Assembly: GCF_000219625.1 (NCBI RefSeq)
Contig: NC_018212.1
Span: forward strand, 248,001 to 312,000
Direction: 5' to 3'
Origin: Zymoseptoria tritici IPO323
Lineage: Eukaryota; Ascomycota; Dothideomycetes; Mycosphaerellales; Mycosphaerellaceae
Length of the DNA: 64,000 nt
Below the pieces are notes generated by a model. It was not told the origin of the DNA and ran no database searches. It saw nothing but the letters and a program-made list of their open reading frames with translations. This document shows positions 10,568 to 19,515 of this stretch, piece by piece. Position numbers and translations under genes: made by a program. The first letter of the stretch is position 1. The number at the start of each line of letters is the position of its first letter.

Positions 10568-12190
10568 ATGGACGAGAAGAATCGCCCAGTAGACGCCTCC
10601 GGGTTTGAAGAGACAGAATACGAGGCACAACACTTCGAGCTCGATGCAGAATGGCAGCACGCGTCCAGCAGCAAAGCTGAGCGAGCGCTGGTACGGAAAC
10701 TGGACTGGCGCTTGGTTCCGGCATGCTGGCTGATGTACCTCCTAAGCAACATCGACAGGTCCAATATTGGGTATGGTCTTTAGAGCTCTCTTCCTAACAT
10801 TCGCTTACCTTGAACAGCAACGCAAAGATTGGAGGTCTCGAGGAGGATTTCGATCTCACGTCGAACCAATATTCGGTCATCGTCCTGGTTTTCTTCGTCT
10901 CATACATTCTCGCGGAGGTTCCGAGCAACATGGTCCTTAGCAGAGTGAAGCCGCATCTGTTCCTACCCCTGTTGGGCGTTTTTGGGGATTGGTGGCAGCA
11001 TGCATGGGTGCAGCACAGAACAAGACTCAGATTATCGTTCTCAGAGTTCTGCTCGGTTTGTTCGAAGCTGGCTTTGCGCCTGGCTGTGCCTTTTACCTCT
11101 CCTCGTGGTGGGTAATTCGCGACCATTACCTAGTACCTGGCTGACTTGAGTAGGTACAAGAAGTATGAGTTGACATCGCGCTTTGCGTGGCTGTTTACGT
11201 CGACTGCTGTCGCTGGGACCTTGTCTGGACTGCTCGCTGGGGTGATTCTAGATCATTTGGAGGGCGCTCGTGGATTTCGAGGCTGGCGTTGGCTGTTTGT
11301 AAGTTCCCTGTGGCGCAATGTTGGCGCTTTGGTCTGACTTGCTTAGATCCTGGAAGGTGTCGCATCGATCGTCGGGGCTGTGGTGATCTTCTTTGTTCTC
11401 CCAGACTTTCCCAGCTCGACGACCAGGAATGGCTTCCTTACCGAAGAAGAGCGAACACTCGCCTGCAATCGCCTCGCTGCGGAGGGGTTCGGCTTGACCC
11501 AGGGACCGCAGAGGAAAGTCGGGCATTGGAAGGCTTTCAAGATGGTCTGTGCCGACTGGAGAACTTGGGGGCTCGCTCTGCTGTTCGTGCTTAATACTGG
11601 ATCTCAGACTATGCAATACTTCATCCCGTGTCTAGTGAAGAGTTTTGGATGGAGGGGAAAAACCGCACAGTGTGAGTCGGGGAGCGAATATCCGTCTTAG
11701 AAAAGTAGCTAATCTCTCCCCCGCAGACTACACTATTCCAAGCTACGGCTTCGCTATCGTCTGCGTCCTTTCCTCTTGCTTCCTAGCCGACCGCCTTAAG
11801 ACGATATAGCCCGTCCTAGCGGGCCTTTCTGGCTTTGGATTCGTCTTCTTCGTTGCCACCACCGTCTGCACGGACAGCATAACTCGATATGTCCTAGTTA
11901 TCTTCGCCTTTGGTCCCATTTATAGCTGCTCGGCTTTAATCAAGACCTGGATCTCTCATATCCTAGGATATCCGGCAGAGAAGCGTGCTGTTGCGATCGC
12001 TTTGATCAACGCACTTGGCAATGCCAGCTCGATCTATGGATCGTTCTTGTGGCCCAAAGAGAACGGGCCGCAGTATCTGGTCGGCTTTGGACCGACGACT
12101 GCCTAGATGGGTACGGTGTGCATTGCGGCGCTCGTGAGTGCATGGCTGTTTAGTGCGTATCCTAGAGAGGCTAGTGAAGACGAAGAGTAG
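10568..12190 (+). pseudogene. broken MFS transporter, DAL5/TNA1 type
   Basis: Recognisable exons: 10568-10770, 10818-11107, 11154-11299, about 11347-11671, 11727-12190. Exon 1 ends DWRLVPACWLMYLLSNIDRSNIG, and later segments (VFFVSYILAEVPSNM, RFAWLFTSTAVAGTLSG, GWRWLFILEG) are classic for this family. Three lesions are seen. First, a one-base loss in a T run at about 10979-10984 shifts the frame within exon 2; the old frame resumes as GLVAACMGAAQNKTQ. Second, TAG at 11807-11809. Third, TAG at 12104-12106. Both TAGs stand where Trp (TGG) would be expected, a TpG-to-TpA change. Splice sites are all intact, so the decay looks recent. It adjoins the minisatellite at 12.25 kb. A sequencing error could explain the frameshift but not both stops. 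Confidence 0.82.
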
Positions 12191-12258
12191 TGTCTGGAGG
12201 ATAAGGGCGTGCTACATGACCTAAACGCTTCTGAGGCTCGAGTGCACTAATTCGAGAC

Positions 12259-12970
12259 CGATTTGGCACCTATTCGGCATCGATTTGGCACCGAATTGGC
12301 ATCGAGTTGTCGGTGTCGATTCGGTACTAAAGATTTGGTACCGATTTGGCATGAATTTGGCGGCAATTTGGCACCGAATCGACACCGATTTGGCATCGAG
12401 TTGTCGGTGTCGATTCGGTACCAAAGATTTGGTACCGATTTGCTATCGATTTGGCGGCAATTTGGCACCGAATCGACACCGATTTGGCACTGCTCCGACA
12501 CCGATTTGGTACTACTCCGACGTCGAATCTTCAGTATCTATTTGGCACCGCAGATTCGACACTAATCTGGCGCCGATTCGATACTAGTTTAACATCGAGG
12601 TTTTCGCGCTGATAAAGTACCGGCTTAAAGTTTAAAAGTGAATTTCCACTCTCTATTTAACGCCGATTCGGTGTTATTTAGACGCCGATTTGGTGTCGAA
12701 AATTTGCTACCGATTCGGCACTAATTTCGTAGCGATTTAGTAGCAATTTAGTAGCAATTCAATATCGAATTCCTAGTCTCGGCTTCGACACCAATTCGGC
12801 ACTAATTTAGTGCCAAATGTGGAAGCCAAATTGGCGTCAACTTGGTATCAAAAACTTAATAATAGGTTGGGGTTTTATCGGCACCGATTTGATAGCGATT
12901 TGGTGCCGATTTGATACCGACTTGATGCCAATTCGACATCGATTTGATGCCAATTCAACAATCTTCTACA
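12259..12970. repeat. 11-bp minisatellite with a 94-bp higher-order unit
   Basis: The stretch is built from units close to CGATTTGGCAC, 11 bases long, often alternating with variants such as CGAATCGACAC and CAATTTGGCAC and with occasional 14-base units. Units are clean from 12259 to about 12590 and decay, with AT enrichment, to about 12970. A block of eight units starting at 12301 recurs almost unchanged at 12395, giving a 94-bp higher-order period (five plus one 11-mers and two 14-mers). Because 11 is not a multiple of 3, all frames stay open for stretches, which yields false ORFs on both strands. Confidence 0.9.
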
Positions 12971-14538
12971 GGCTACACGTAGGAAGTGTACACCCCATGG
13001 ACCTTACGCGGGCTTCCAAAAAGAAGTCTATGTATAGTACGTAGAACTCCCGCGGAATTCCTAGAAGAACTCCATGGATAGTCTGCAGACCTCCTGCGAA
13101 CTATATGGAAACTCTATGTATAGTCTATGTACCTCCCGCGGTCTATGCAACCCACACATGTCTGGTAGGCGGCTGCGGGGATTGTGCGGGCAGCCTACTA
13201 AGTCTATAAGTACGCATCGGAGAGAGGGAAGGTTCGACTAATTACGCCTGTAAAGCTACTACGCTTGCCCAAATCGAGCGGGTGCTAGACACGCTATACT
13301 ATTCCTGTACAGTCTAGACGATTGGAACTCCATTTTGAAGTCTGCTTAAGATCGTACGGCTCGTGATTGTACGCGGAAATATCTGGCGGCGATTTTCCTA
13401 CGCGACGGAGTATCGAAGCAATATCGGATCGGTGTTGGATCGGTAAGACAAAGCCTTAGTAGAGGCCGTGTCTTGTAAACTAGTAGTTCCAGCACTTTTG
13501 CATAGGCAAAACCCTACATGTAGGGACATCTACTCGCGGAGCGTCCGACGGTCAATCGCTGTTCCGATGTGGCCCCATTTTATCTAGAGTCTACACGACG
13601 TCCACGTCTACTAGCCTGTATGAAGTGTAAATAATTACCGCGAAAGGCAAGGAGAGAGATAGTACAATGTCGGCACTTCTTCGTGCTTACTAGTCGGAAG
13701 CTCGTGGACGGTGCGGTATACGACTTTGCCAGAGTTGCGGTGTGCTAAACTTCTTAGACAATGTCTCGGCACTTTGACTCTCCTCTCCCAGTGCAGGGGT
13801 AAAGGAGCTTTCGACACGGGAATCTGCATAAAAATGACATGCCTACGTGCTGCCAACAAGCTTTGCTAATAAGCTTACGGCTCTACAAGGTGTCGTTTCG
13901 TAGGATTGGACTTCGGTCTAATAATGCTAGTAATACCTCAGTTTGACCACGTCGCTCCACGTGCTGGACCACGTGTTGCCAATGCTGCCCGATTCTCTAC
14001 GTAGGGGTCGACGTGTCGCAAAGTGTCGCTCTCTCGTTTCCTACCTTAAAGTTCGCCCAGGATTGCTTACAACGACCCACCTCCACAGAAGCCTCCTCCG
14101 CACAGGGAAGCTGCGAGGCCACTCGTATTCGCCACGCTTCACCGCCTCTTGAGGCATTTTTTGATTAATCCATGCGATTGTGATGTGACTGTTTGGTCAC
14201 ATCGCAAGAAACCTATCCAATAGCAACCGATGTTGCCCTTGCTGCGCTCGAGATCCGTTACGCGCTACATGCAAAAGCCATGTCAGTTTCAACTGCCGCG
14301 AGCTGTATCGGAATGTAGGCGATAAGAACGACTGCAGGTCTAGCATGCAAACGAGACCACGGCGTTTAGAATCTTCTCTGTGCCTTTCACAGACCGTCTT
14401 GTCCGGAGAGGCAGGTATAGAATATATAACACTTGACCTTTCCAGCCAAACTACGATAGACATCGACTTGTCAAACATCTCCGAGACCATCTTCCACCAA
14501 AAAGCAAAGCCATCGAGCAAAAGAACCAACCATCCAAC
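12971..14538. other. degenerate repeat-like, gene-poor sequence
   Basis: No coding signal. The sequence is rich in CTA/TAG and TATA words, and short phrases recur (for example CTATGTATAGT and CTCCCGCGG variants at 13020-13145), suggesting old, mutated repeat or transposon DNA. No LTR, terminal inverted repeat or transposase frame could be identified. Confidence 0.45.
14422..14430 (+). promoter_or_regulatory. probable TATA box of the secreted peptide gene
   Basis: AATATATAAC lies about 115 bases upstream of the ATG at 14539, with no gene between. The position is reasonable for a fungal TATA element. Confidence 0.4.
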
Positions 14539-14893
14539 ATGAAAGTCCTCACTTTGGTCACCGTCGTCTTTATCGGCCTTATCACTCCAGCGATGGCGGT
14601 TGCCCTGCCGCTGGAACTCCAAGTTCGAGTACGACATACCTCTCCTGCCATATGTACCTGCTAGTACTAATCCGACGTTCCAGGACGGGTGCGATTATCG
14701 GTGCCAGTGCGACAACCGGTGCGCGAGCAACTGCGGCGTCCAGGGCAGCTTGTGGTACGCTTCCACTTCTCTATGCACTTACCCTGTTGTCATTGTGAAT
14801 GCGCTGACCTTAAACTCGCACAGCAATGCCAACTACGAGTGCATTTGCCGCAACCCTCCACATCATGTTCAGCCTCCACATCTCGTCCAGTAA
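14539..14893 (+). CDS. small secreted cysteine-rich protein (8 Cys), effector-like
   Basis: Three-exon model: 14539-14628, 14684-14754, 14824-14893; 76 residues. The first intron has GTACGA, a perfect TACTAAT branch region and CCAG; the second has GTACGC and ACAG. The N-terminus MKVLTLVTVVFIGLITPAMA is a clear signal peptide. The mature part has eight cysteines after splicing, in the order CDYRC, QC, DNRC, ASNC, LC, YEC, IC, and is rich in Asn and Asp. Leaving the second intron in adds one extra Cys and disrupts the compact pattern, so splicing is preferred. No Pfam-like fold is recognised; the density resembles defensin-like or effector peptides of plant-associated fungi. It sits in the repeat-rich island. 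Secretion is well supported; any role in host or microbial interaction is inference. Confidence 0.62.
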
Positions 14894-15496
14894 TAGCCAG
14901 ATGGCTATATGGACGGTTGATGCCAGCTCTGGTCCTGGCCTGAAGTTGCGAAACGGAAGGATTAATTGTTAGTGTCTTTTGGTTTGCGCTTCGGAAGAGG
15001 CAGAGTCGGTGTCGTGGTTCTCTTTGGAAAGGGGGAAATGTCGGCCTCCTTCGGATCTCAAGTCGTGGTTCCGTTTGAACAAGAGAGATTTTTGGTATCC
15101 CAGCAGAAGCCGCTTTCGTTCATGTTAAGCTAGGCGAATCATTCTTGTTTTCTCTGCGCGCTTGACTGCGACAACTTAAGCTCCACAAGTCCTATGTATG
15201 TCGCATGAGAGCTACGTGTGCTTTAGAATTACGTCTACTGCACCTGCTCTGCGCGACGTCAATCTGATGCCCTGCGACTTTTTTCTATTAAAAAGAACGC
15301 GGGTCTGATTTGCTTAAGGCTGGCAATAATAGATGCACATACGAAAATACGCCAACAGCGTCCTCTAGAGGTGCTTCTCTCTCTTACCAAGCCTCGTCAA
15401 GACCGGCCTTGTCATCTTGTCGAGACCTCGCTTACTCTACACCAGCCCAGCCTATGCCGAAAAACATAGACAGAACAATAAGCTCCGACGCAAAGA
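14894..15496. other. intergenic in the repeat-rich island
   Basis: About 600 bases with no gene seen. Its right end (from about 15400) is the flank of the duplicated segment described next. Confidence 0.4.
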
Positions 15497-15565
15497 CTAA
15501 GCGCGATCCGTCCCACCGTCGGGACACGGGTGACAGTACGTGTCATCGTAGCCGCATGTGTTGCC
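15497..15565 (-). pseudogene. decayed duplicate of the last exon of the secreted protein gene at 15.8-16.2 kb
   Basis: Reading leftward from 15565, a CTGTAG acceptor is followed by 22 codons and TAG: TCGYDDTYCHPCPDGG in the middle, against TCGYDGTYCNPRPDGS in the intact gene. The exon length (69 nt) and stop position are the same. Similarity continues past the stop to about 15400 (direct copy of about 15755-15831, 335 bases away). Exons 1 and 2 are absent, so this is a partial tandem duplicate, not a gene. One conserved Cys near the end has become Arg while another Cys has been gained. Confidence 0.72.
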
Positions 15566-15831
15566 CTACAGCATTACTGACAAGAAATAGCCAGGTAAAA
15601 GAGTTAGAAATCTTTTAATTGAAGAAGGCGGCGGACAGTGTAGCAACGGTAGAAGATGAGACGAAGGCAGATGGGGCCGATCTTCCTCACCGACCCGCCC
15701 AGTCGTAGCCTGTGGATACTCCCGAACAACTTGTTTCTAGCAATACACAAAGTCTCCTTAAGACCCCGCTCACTTCACACTAGCTCAGCCCATGCCGCGG
15801 AAACACAAACGAAACGACACCCTCATAGAGA

Positions 15832-16193
15832 CTAAGCGCAATCCGCCGAACCATCGGGACGCGGGTTACAGTACGTGCCATCGTAGCCGCATGTCAAGCC
15901 CTACAGCAGCACCGACAGTCAGCAGAGGTCGTCGAAGATGCTTCATACCAACGTAGACTAAAACGTACGGCGCAAACATAGACATTGCAGTCGAAAGCAG
16001 TACATCGAAGGGGCTGGTCTCCGGCTCCAGCGTAGCAGCTTGCCTGTTACCAAATTCATGTAAGTCATCGAAGAAATCGGCCAGAGGAGGAAGTGAAGAG
16101 GTCACCTACCGGGCAATAAGGAGGTTCGTCTCCATCTGGAAGAGCAGCAGCAGCAGCCATGCTAAGAAGCACCGAAAGCTGGAAGATGTTCAT
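15832..16193 (-). CDS. small secreted cysteine-rich protein (8 Cys), effector-like
   Basis: Three exons on the minus strand: 16193-16110, 16043-15969, 15900-15832, with introns of 66 and 68 nt (GTAGGT..ACAG and GTACGT..GTAG); 75 residues. MNIFQLSVLLSMAAAAA is a signal peptide. The mature peptide of about 57 residues holds eight cysteines (PYC, SC, LRC, DC, VC, TC, YC, DC) and is acidic, with GYDGTYCNPRPDG near the end. Each exon keeps the frame (84, 75 and 69 nt), which supports the model. No known domain. The last exon has a decayed copy 335 bases downstream (15497-15565). Being a secreted, Cys-rich, recently duplicated gene in a repeat-rich island is the usual profile of a fungal effector candidate; function is not known. 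Confidence 0.66.
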
Positions 16194-17403
16194 TGTTGTT
16201 TGCGGAGAGGTGTTACTCGCCGGAGGATGTCGAAGGTTTTGCGTAAAGGGAAGGCCAGAGAAGGAGGAAGTGAGCGAGATTATATCGTCCTGTCACGTAT
16301 GGGCGCTAGACTCGTCGTACATCGTAAGTAGCTCGAAGCAAGGAGACAGTCCTTACCCCAGGCATAGAGTGGCTATACCTTGCTAACTTCGCAAAAGCAG
16401 TCGTTGTTTCCCGCGATCCTTGCAAATTAAATAGCCGAGCCCAAAAATCCCCTCATCGATTGGAGCCCGAACAAGGAACAGCGTCTTTTTTGCCGGCTAA
16501 TAGTTGAGTATGCAAGAGGCCTGATTTGCTACGAGCTGCGCTTTACAGGGCGGTTGTTTTCCGGGACGAAGTGTTCGCATGCCAGCTTAACGTCTAGCTG
16601 CTCGCTTAAGTAAAGGCTGCGATGCAAGCACTTTTCTAGAAACCGAGAAGCAGCTATACAACACCTCCATTCCTAGAGAGCGTCTCTTCCCCACGGATTC
16701 CCTCAGGCTTCTGAACATCACCGTCTTGAAAAGAGCAAGGCACAATAGCGCTCGCAAATCCAATCACGGTTCCTTCCATGTGTTGTTAGCGTGAGCACTA
16801 CTCCCCATCTGCAAACTGTACTCTGCATCTTAACGTTCGTCGGAGACTGACGGCGAATGTCCACGAACATGCTTACGGGATTCCCCATCTCGGAACTCTA
16901 CCACGACCGGATGTTATTGGCGGAGTTACTACATTCCGAGTGGACACGGGTAGAGGCTGTCCGACCAAAGACCCTGCGGGACAGTGCGGAGTTGCACTCT
17001 GTACTCCATGGACGTGGCGATCGGTTCCCAGGCCTGTTCGGCAGCTGTCCACGCATCGACTACGCAGCACGCCGCCGCAAAGCAGAGCCTTTCTCATTCT
17101 CCTTTTGTGTAGTAAACTCACATCGGACGTTGACGGCAGTCGTTTCAGGATGGACCGAAATATCGCCAGGACAGTGTCGATCGAGCTGTCAGCCAGCGTT
17201 ATCCAACAGCCGGCACGATTGGCATATATGGAACTCCCACCCAGGCCTAGCTTGGTGTTCCCACTACCTACCTCTCTGTCCGACTGCCTAGCGTTCCTAC
17301 TGCCGCTTAAGTAATGTCGGCCGCTCCCATAATGAAGGAGAAGCTCAGTCGTGAGTGCTCTCTTTCGTTCTGTTCGTTAATAACTATGCCTCTCATCGCT
17401 TTC
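16194..17403. other. intergenic in the repeat-rich island
   Basis: No supported gene. A frame around 16873-17300 has some Cys/Pro-rich codons (RVDTGRGCPTKDPAGQCG) but no start with a signal peptide and no consistent splice model, so it is left uncalled. Confidence 0.35.
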
Positions 17404-17830
17404 CTATTGGTATAACGGGAATCGCTGTCGTGGAGCGGTTTATCTGCAGAGAGGTAGGCTTTTCGGACAACGTGAAGTGAATCTGCGTTGGCCTGCCCTC
17501 AATGCAGGATTTGTCTACTTGCGGGAGCTCTCGACTGCAGTCTGCATGGCCAAGCTGCTTATTGCGACGCTATTGGTATAGACTTAATCGCTATCGCAGA
17601 GCCATTTTGTGTTTGCAGAGCTGTTGGCACATCGGTAGATATACCAGGAGAAGTTTCTTTACTCTAGCTTTCGCTTCATGCAGGATTCGTTTGGTTGTGG
17701 GAGCTCTTTCGATCGCTTGCCAAACGGCCAAGCTGTTTATTGTCATGCTGTTAGTATAGGGTCAATCGCTTTCGCAGAGCTAGCTATCTTGTGTCTGCGG
17801 AGTTAGTGTTGGCCATCATGTATGGGAAGG
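17404..17830. repeat. degenerate tandem repeat, period about 166-178 bp, about 2.4 copies
   Basis: Copies begin at 17404 (CTATTGGTATAACGGGAATC), 17570 (CTATTGGTATAGACTTAATC) and 17748 (CTGTTAGTATAGGGTCAATC). Each continues through ATCGC.. TCGCAGAGC.., a TGCAG block, ATGCAGGATT.., GGGAGCTCT and GGCCAAGCTG. The third copy stops near 17830. Differences between copies are numerous and mainly transitions. No protein function is evident. Confidence 0.7.
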
Positions 17831-18232
17831 TGCGAAGCAGCCTAGTGTGAGTGCTCGGTTTGCTTCGCACTCAGCTTTCTGCTCATCGCCTAACAGACCA
17901 TGACATTACTTCCCTTGTCCTCGTTTCTTTCATGCCCAAGTCTTATGCTGACAGGCCTCCTTTTTTCTGCCGAAGCGTGGCCACGATCGCCGACGGCGAG
18001 GGAGATGATTCTTTCGTCAAGATCTTTGTGGACGGGGTAAGAATGCAAAGCACAACGAGAAGACGACGTAGATGGAATGCACAGCGAAGCGCACCAAGTA
18101 TTAACATTAGGGCGCATACATCGCCGGGGTATATACAAAGCCCAAGCCGGCCCTCAACTTCCCCAACCTTGAACATCATCCATCATTCACCCTTCACCTC
18201 CAACCTTCCTCCTCCATCCAGACATCAACTCT
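17831..18232. other. intergenic, 3' side of the GPI-type protein gene
   Basis: About 400 bases. The last 100 (C/T-rich on this strand) are probably 3' UTR of the minus-strand gene. A 133-residue frame here lacks any domain. Confidence 0.35.
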
Positions 18233-18751
18233 CTACAAGAAGAAAGCGATGAGGCCGGCAGCGCAAGCAACACCGCTAGTGAGCTGAGCGGCGCCGCCAG
18301 TGTAGACAGCAGCATCACCCTCGGGCTTGGCTCCGTTAGCTCCTCCGTCGACTCCTCCGTCGACTCCTCCGTTGACTCCTCCGTTGGCTCCTCCGTTGGC
18401 TCCTCCGTTGGCTCCTCCGTTGGCTCCTCCGTTGGCTCCTCCGTTGGCTCCTCCGTTGGCTCCTCCGTTGGCTCCTCCGTTGGCTCCTCCGTTGGCTCCT
18501 CCGTTGGCTCCTCCTCCGTTGGCTCCCGCTGCAGGGGTTGTTGTTCCATTCGTCGTGCCGGCAGGTGCGGTGCCGTTAGCAGCTGGGTGCGCAGGGTAGA
18601 CGGCCGGGTTAGAAGCGTACGCAGGTGGTGCGGAAGCGTAGCTGGCTGGGACAGCAGAGGCGTAAGTTGGTGGAGATGGGGCGATGTAGGCTGGGGCGAC
18701 GGCAGCAGAGGCGACGGCAGCAAGGCCGAGGGCGACGATGGAGAACTGCAT
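18233..18751 (-). CDS. GPI-type secreted protein with Gly-Gly-Ala-Asn repeats
   Basis: 172 residues, starting at MQFSIVALGLAAVASAAVA, a signal peptide; the longer upstream frame contains only a His/Thr-rich leader translated from a TG microsatellite and is rejected. Next come a Pro/Ala/Tyr-rich segment, Asn-Gly-Thr sequons (NGT, TNGTTT) for glycosylation, then about 13 tandem GGAN/GGVN/GGVD tetrapeptides encoded by a perfect 12-bp DNA repeat. The end is a hydrophobic tail (TSGVACAAGLIAFFL) preceded by small residues, as in a GPI-anchor signal. It is most likely a cell-wall or surface protein. The 12-bp repeat should make its length variable between strains. No enzyme domain is present. Confidence 0.82.
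   Translation of the reverse strand: MQFSIVALGLAAVASAAVAPAYIAPSPPTYASAVPASYASAPPAYASNPAVYPAHPAANGTAPAGTTNGTTTPAAGANGGGANGGANGGANGGANGGANGGANGGANGGANGGANGGANGGANGGVNGGVDGGVDGGANGAKPEGDAAVYTGGAAQLTSGVACAAGLIAFFL
18336..18530. repeat. 12-bp coding tandem repeat (GGCTCCTCCGTT)
   Basis: The unit GGCTCCTCCGTT (encoding Asn-Gly-Gly-Ala on the minus strand) is repeated almost perfectly; the left-most units read GACTCCTCCGTC and encode the VDGG/VNGG variants. One 3-bp irregularity occurs near 18510. The multiple-of-three period keeps the frame. Confidence 0.92.
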
Positions 18752-18784
18752 TTTGAATTGGTTTTGGTTTGGTGTTGGTAGACG

Positions 18785-18832
18785 AGTGTGGGTGTGTTCG
18801 TGTGTGTGTGTTCGTGTGTGTGTGTGTGCTTG
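18785..18832. repeat. TG/CA microsatellite in the leader
   Basis: GTGTG runs interrupted by TTCG lie just upstream of the start of the GPI-type protein gene, probably in its 5' leader. Confidence 0.85.
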
Positions 18833-19063
18833 AACGACGGTGTGGTGGTGGTGGCGGATGAAGAAAGAAAAAGGAGGATGCGCAGAGGTATCCATCTTAT
18901 TATACCTCAATGCGAATCACAACATCGAGACTAGTCTCCTGAAGAACGTGGTTAGCTAGCATCGGTTACCGTTGGGTGCAATCTGGAACACCGTCAAACT
19001 TGGATCTAGAGCCTCACTACGCTTGCTCCGCCAGTGAGGTCGTCAGCCGATCGCCACCAACAC

Positions 19064-19515
19064 GGCACGAACACCGTCAATTGGCGGCTCGGACACAAGC
19101 GAATCCAGGGACGACGGTCGCCTTGATCCAGATCCGCCCGACGAAGCAGAGTCGCAGCGACGCAGACATCTCGTACCTCCGTGATTCCGCTCAAACTGCA
19201 CCGCACATGTCTGACTCTATGGGCTTGGACTGTGCAATCTACGCCAGAGAACGGAAATACAGTTCGAGGAAGGTGTGTGTCTTCGGGAGGAATGAAAGCA
19301 ACGACAAAACTTTCTTCCATCGAGCTCACACGATACCGACCGAGCCACTGGAGTGCGAGTTGAGTGGTGCGGTTTGAGCGGAGCCATGGAGGTATCGCGA
19401 TTCATCGTGGGATTGCGGCACAGGCGTGGCAACCATTTGCGACTTCAAGGCGTCGACGAAAGGCGCACGACGTTGCAAATCGGCCAAGTCCGAGACCGGG
19501 ACCGTCAAAAGTGCG
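19064..19515. repeat. degenerate inverted repeat, arms of roughly 150-170 bp
   Basis: The left arm (about 19064-19230) reappears as reverse complement in the right arm (about 19338-19515) around a loop of about 100 bases. The best core is 19173-19202 against 19367-19396: 25 of 30 bases match and all five differences are transitions. Outside the core the match is looser but collinear (shared CTCGGAC, GCAC..CGTC blocks). No transposase or target-site duplication was recognised. Confidence 0.55.

Noticed and set aside
12221..12587. Several 67-100 codon frames on both strands in the minisatellite
   Set aside because: They are translations of an 11-bp tandem repeat, which opens all frames in turn; there is no independent coding signal.
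16873..17314. Possible third Cys-rich secreted gene
   Set aside because: One frame has a few Cys and Gly but no signal-peptide start or consistent splice model could be built.
18187..18723. 178-residue minus-strand frame with PTEE repeats
   Set aside because: It is the alternative frame of the same 12-bp repeat; the frame with signal peptide and GPI-type tail is the gene.
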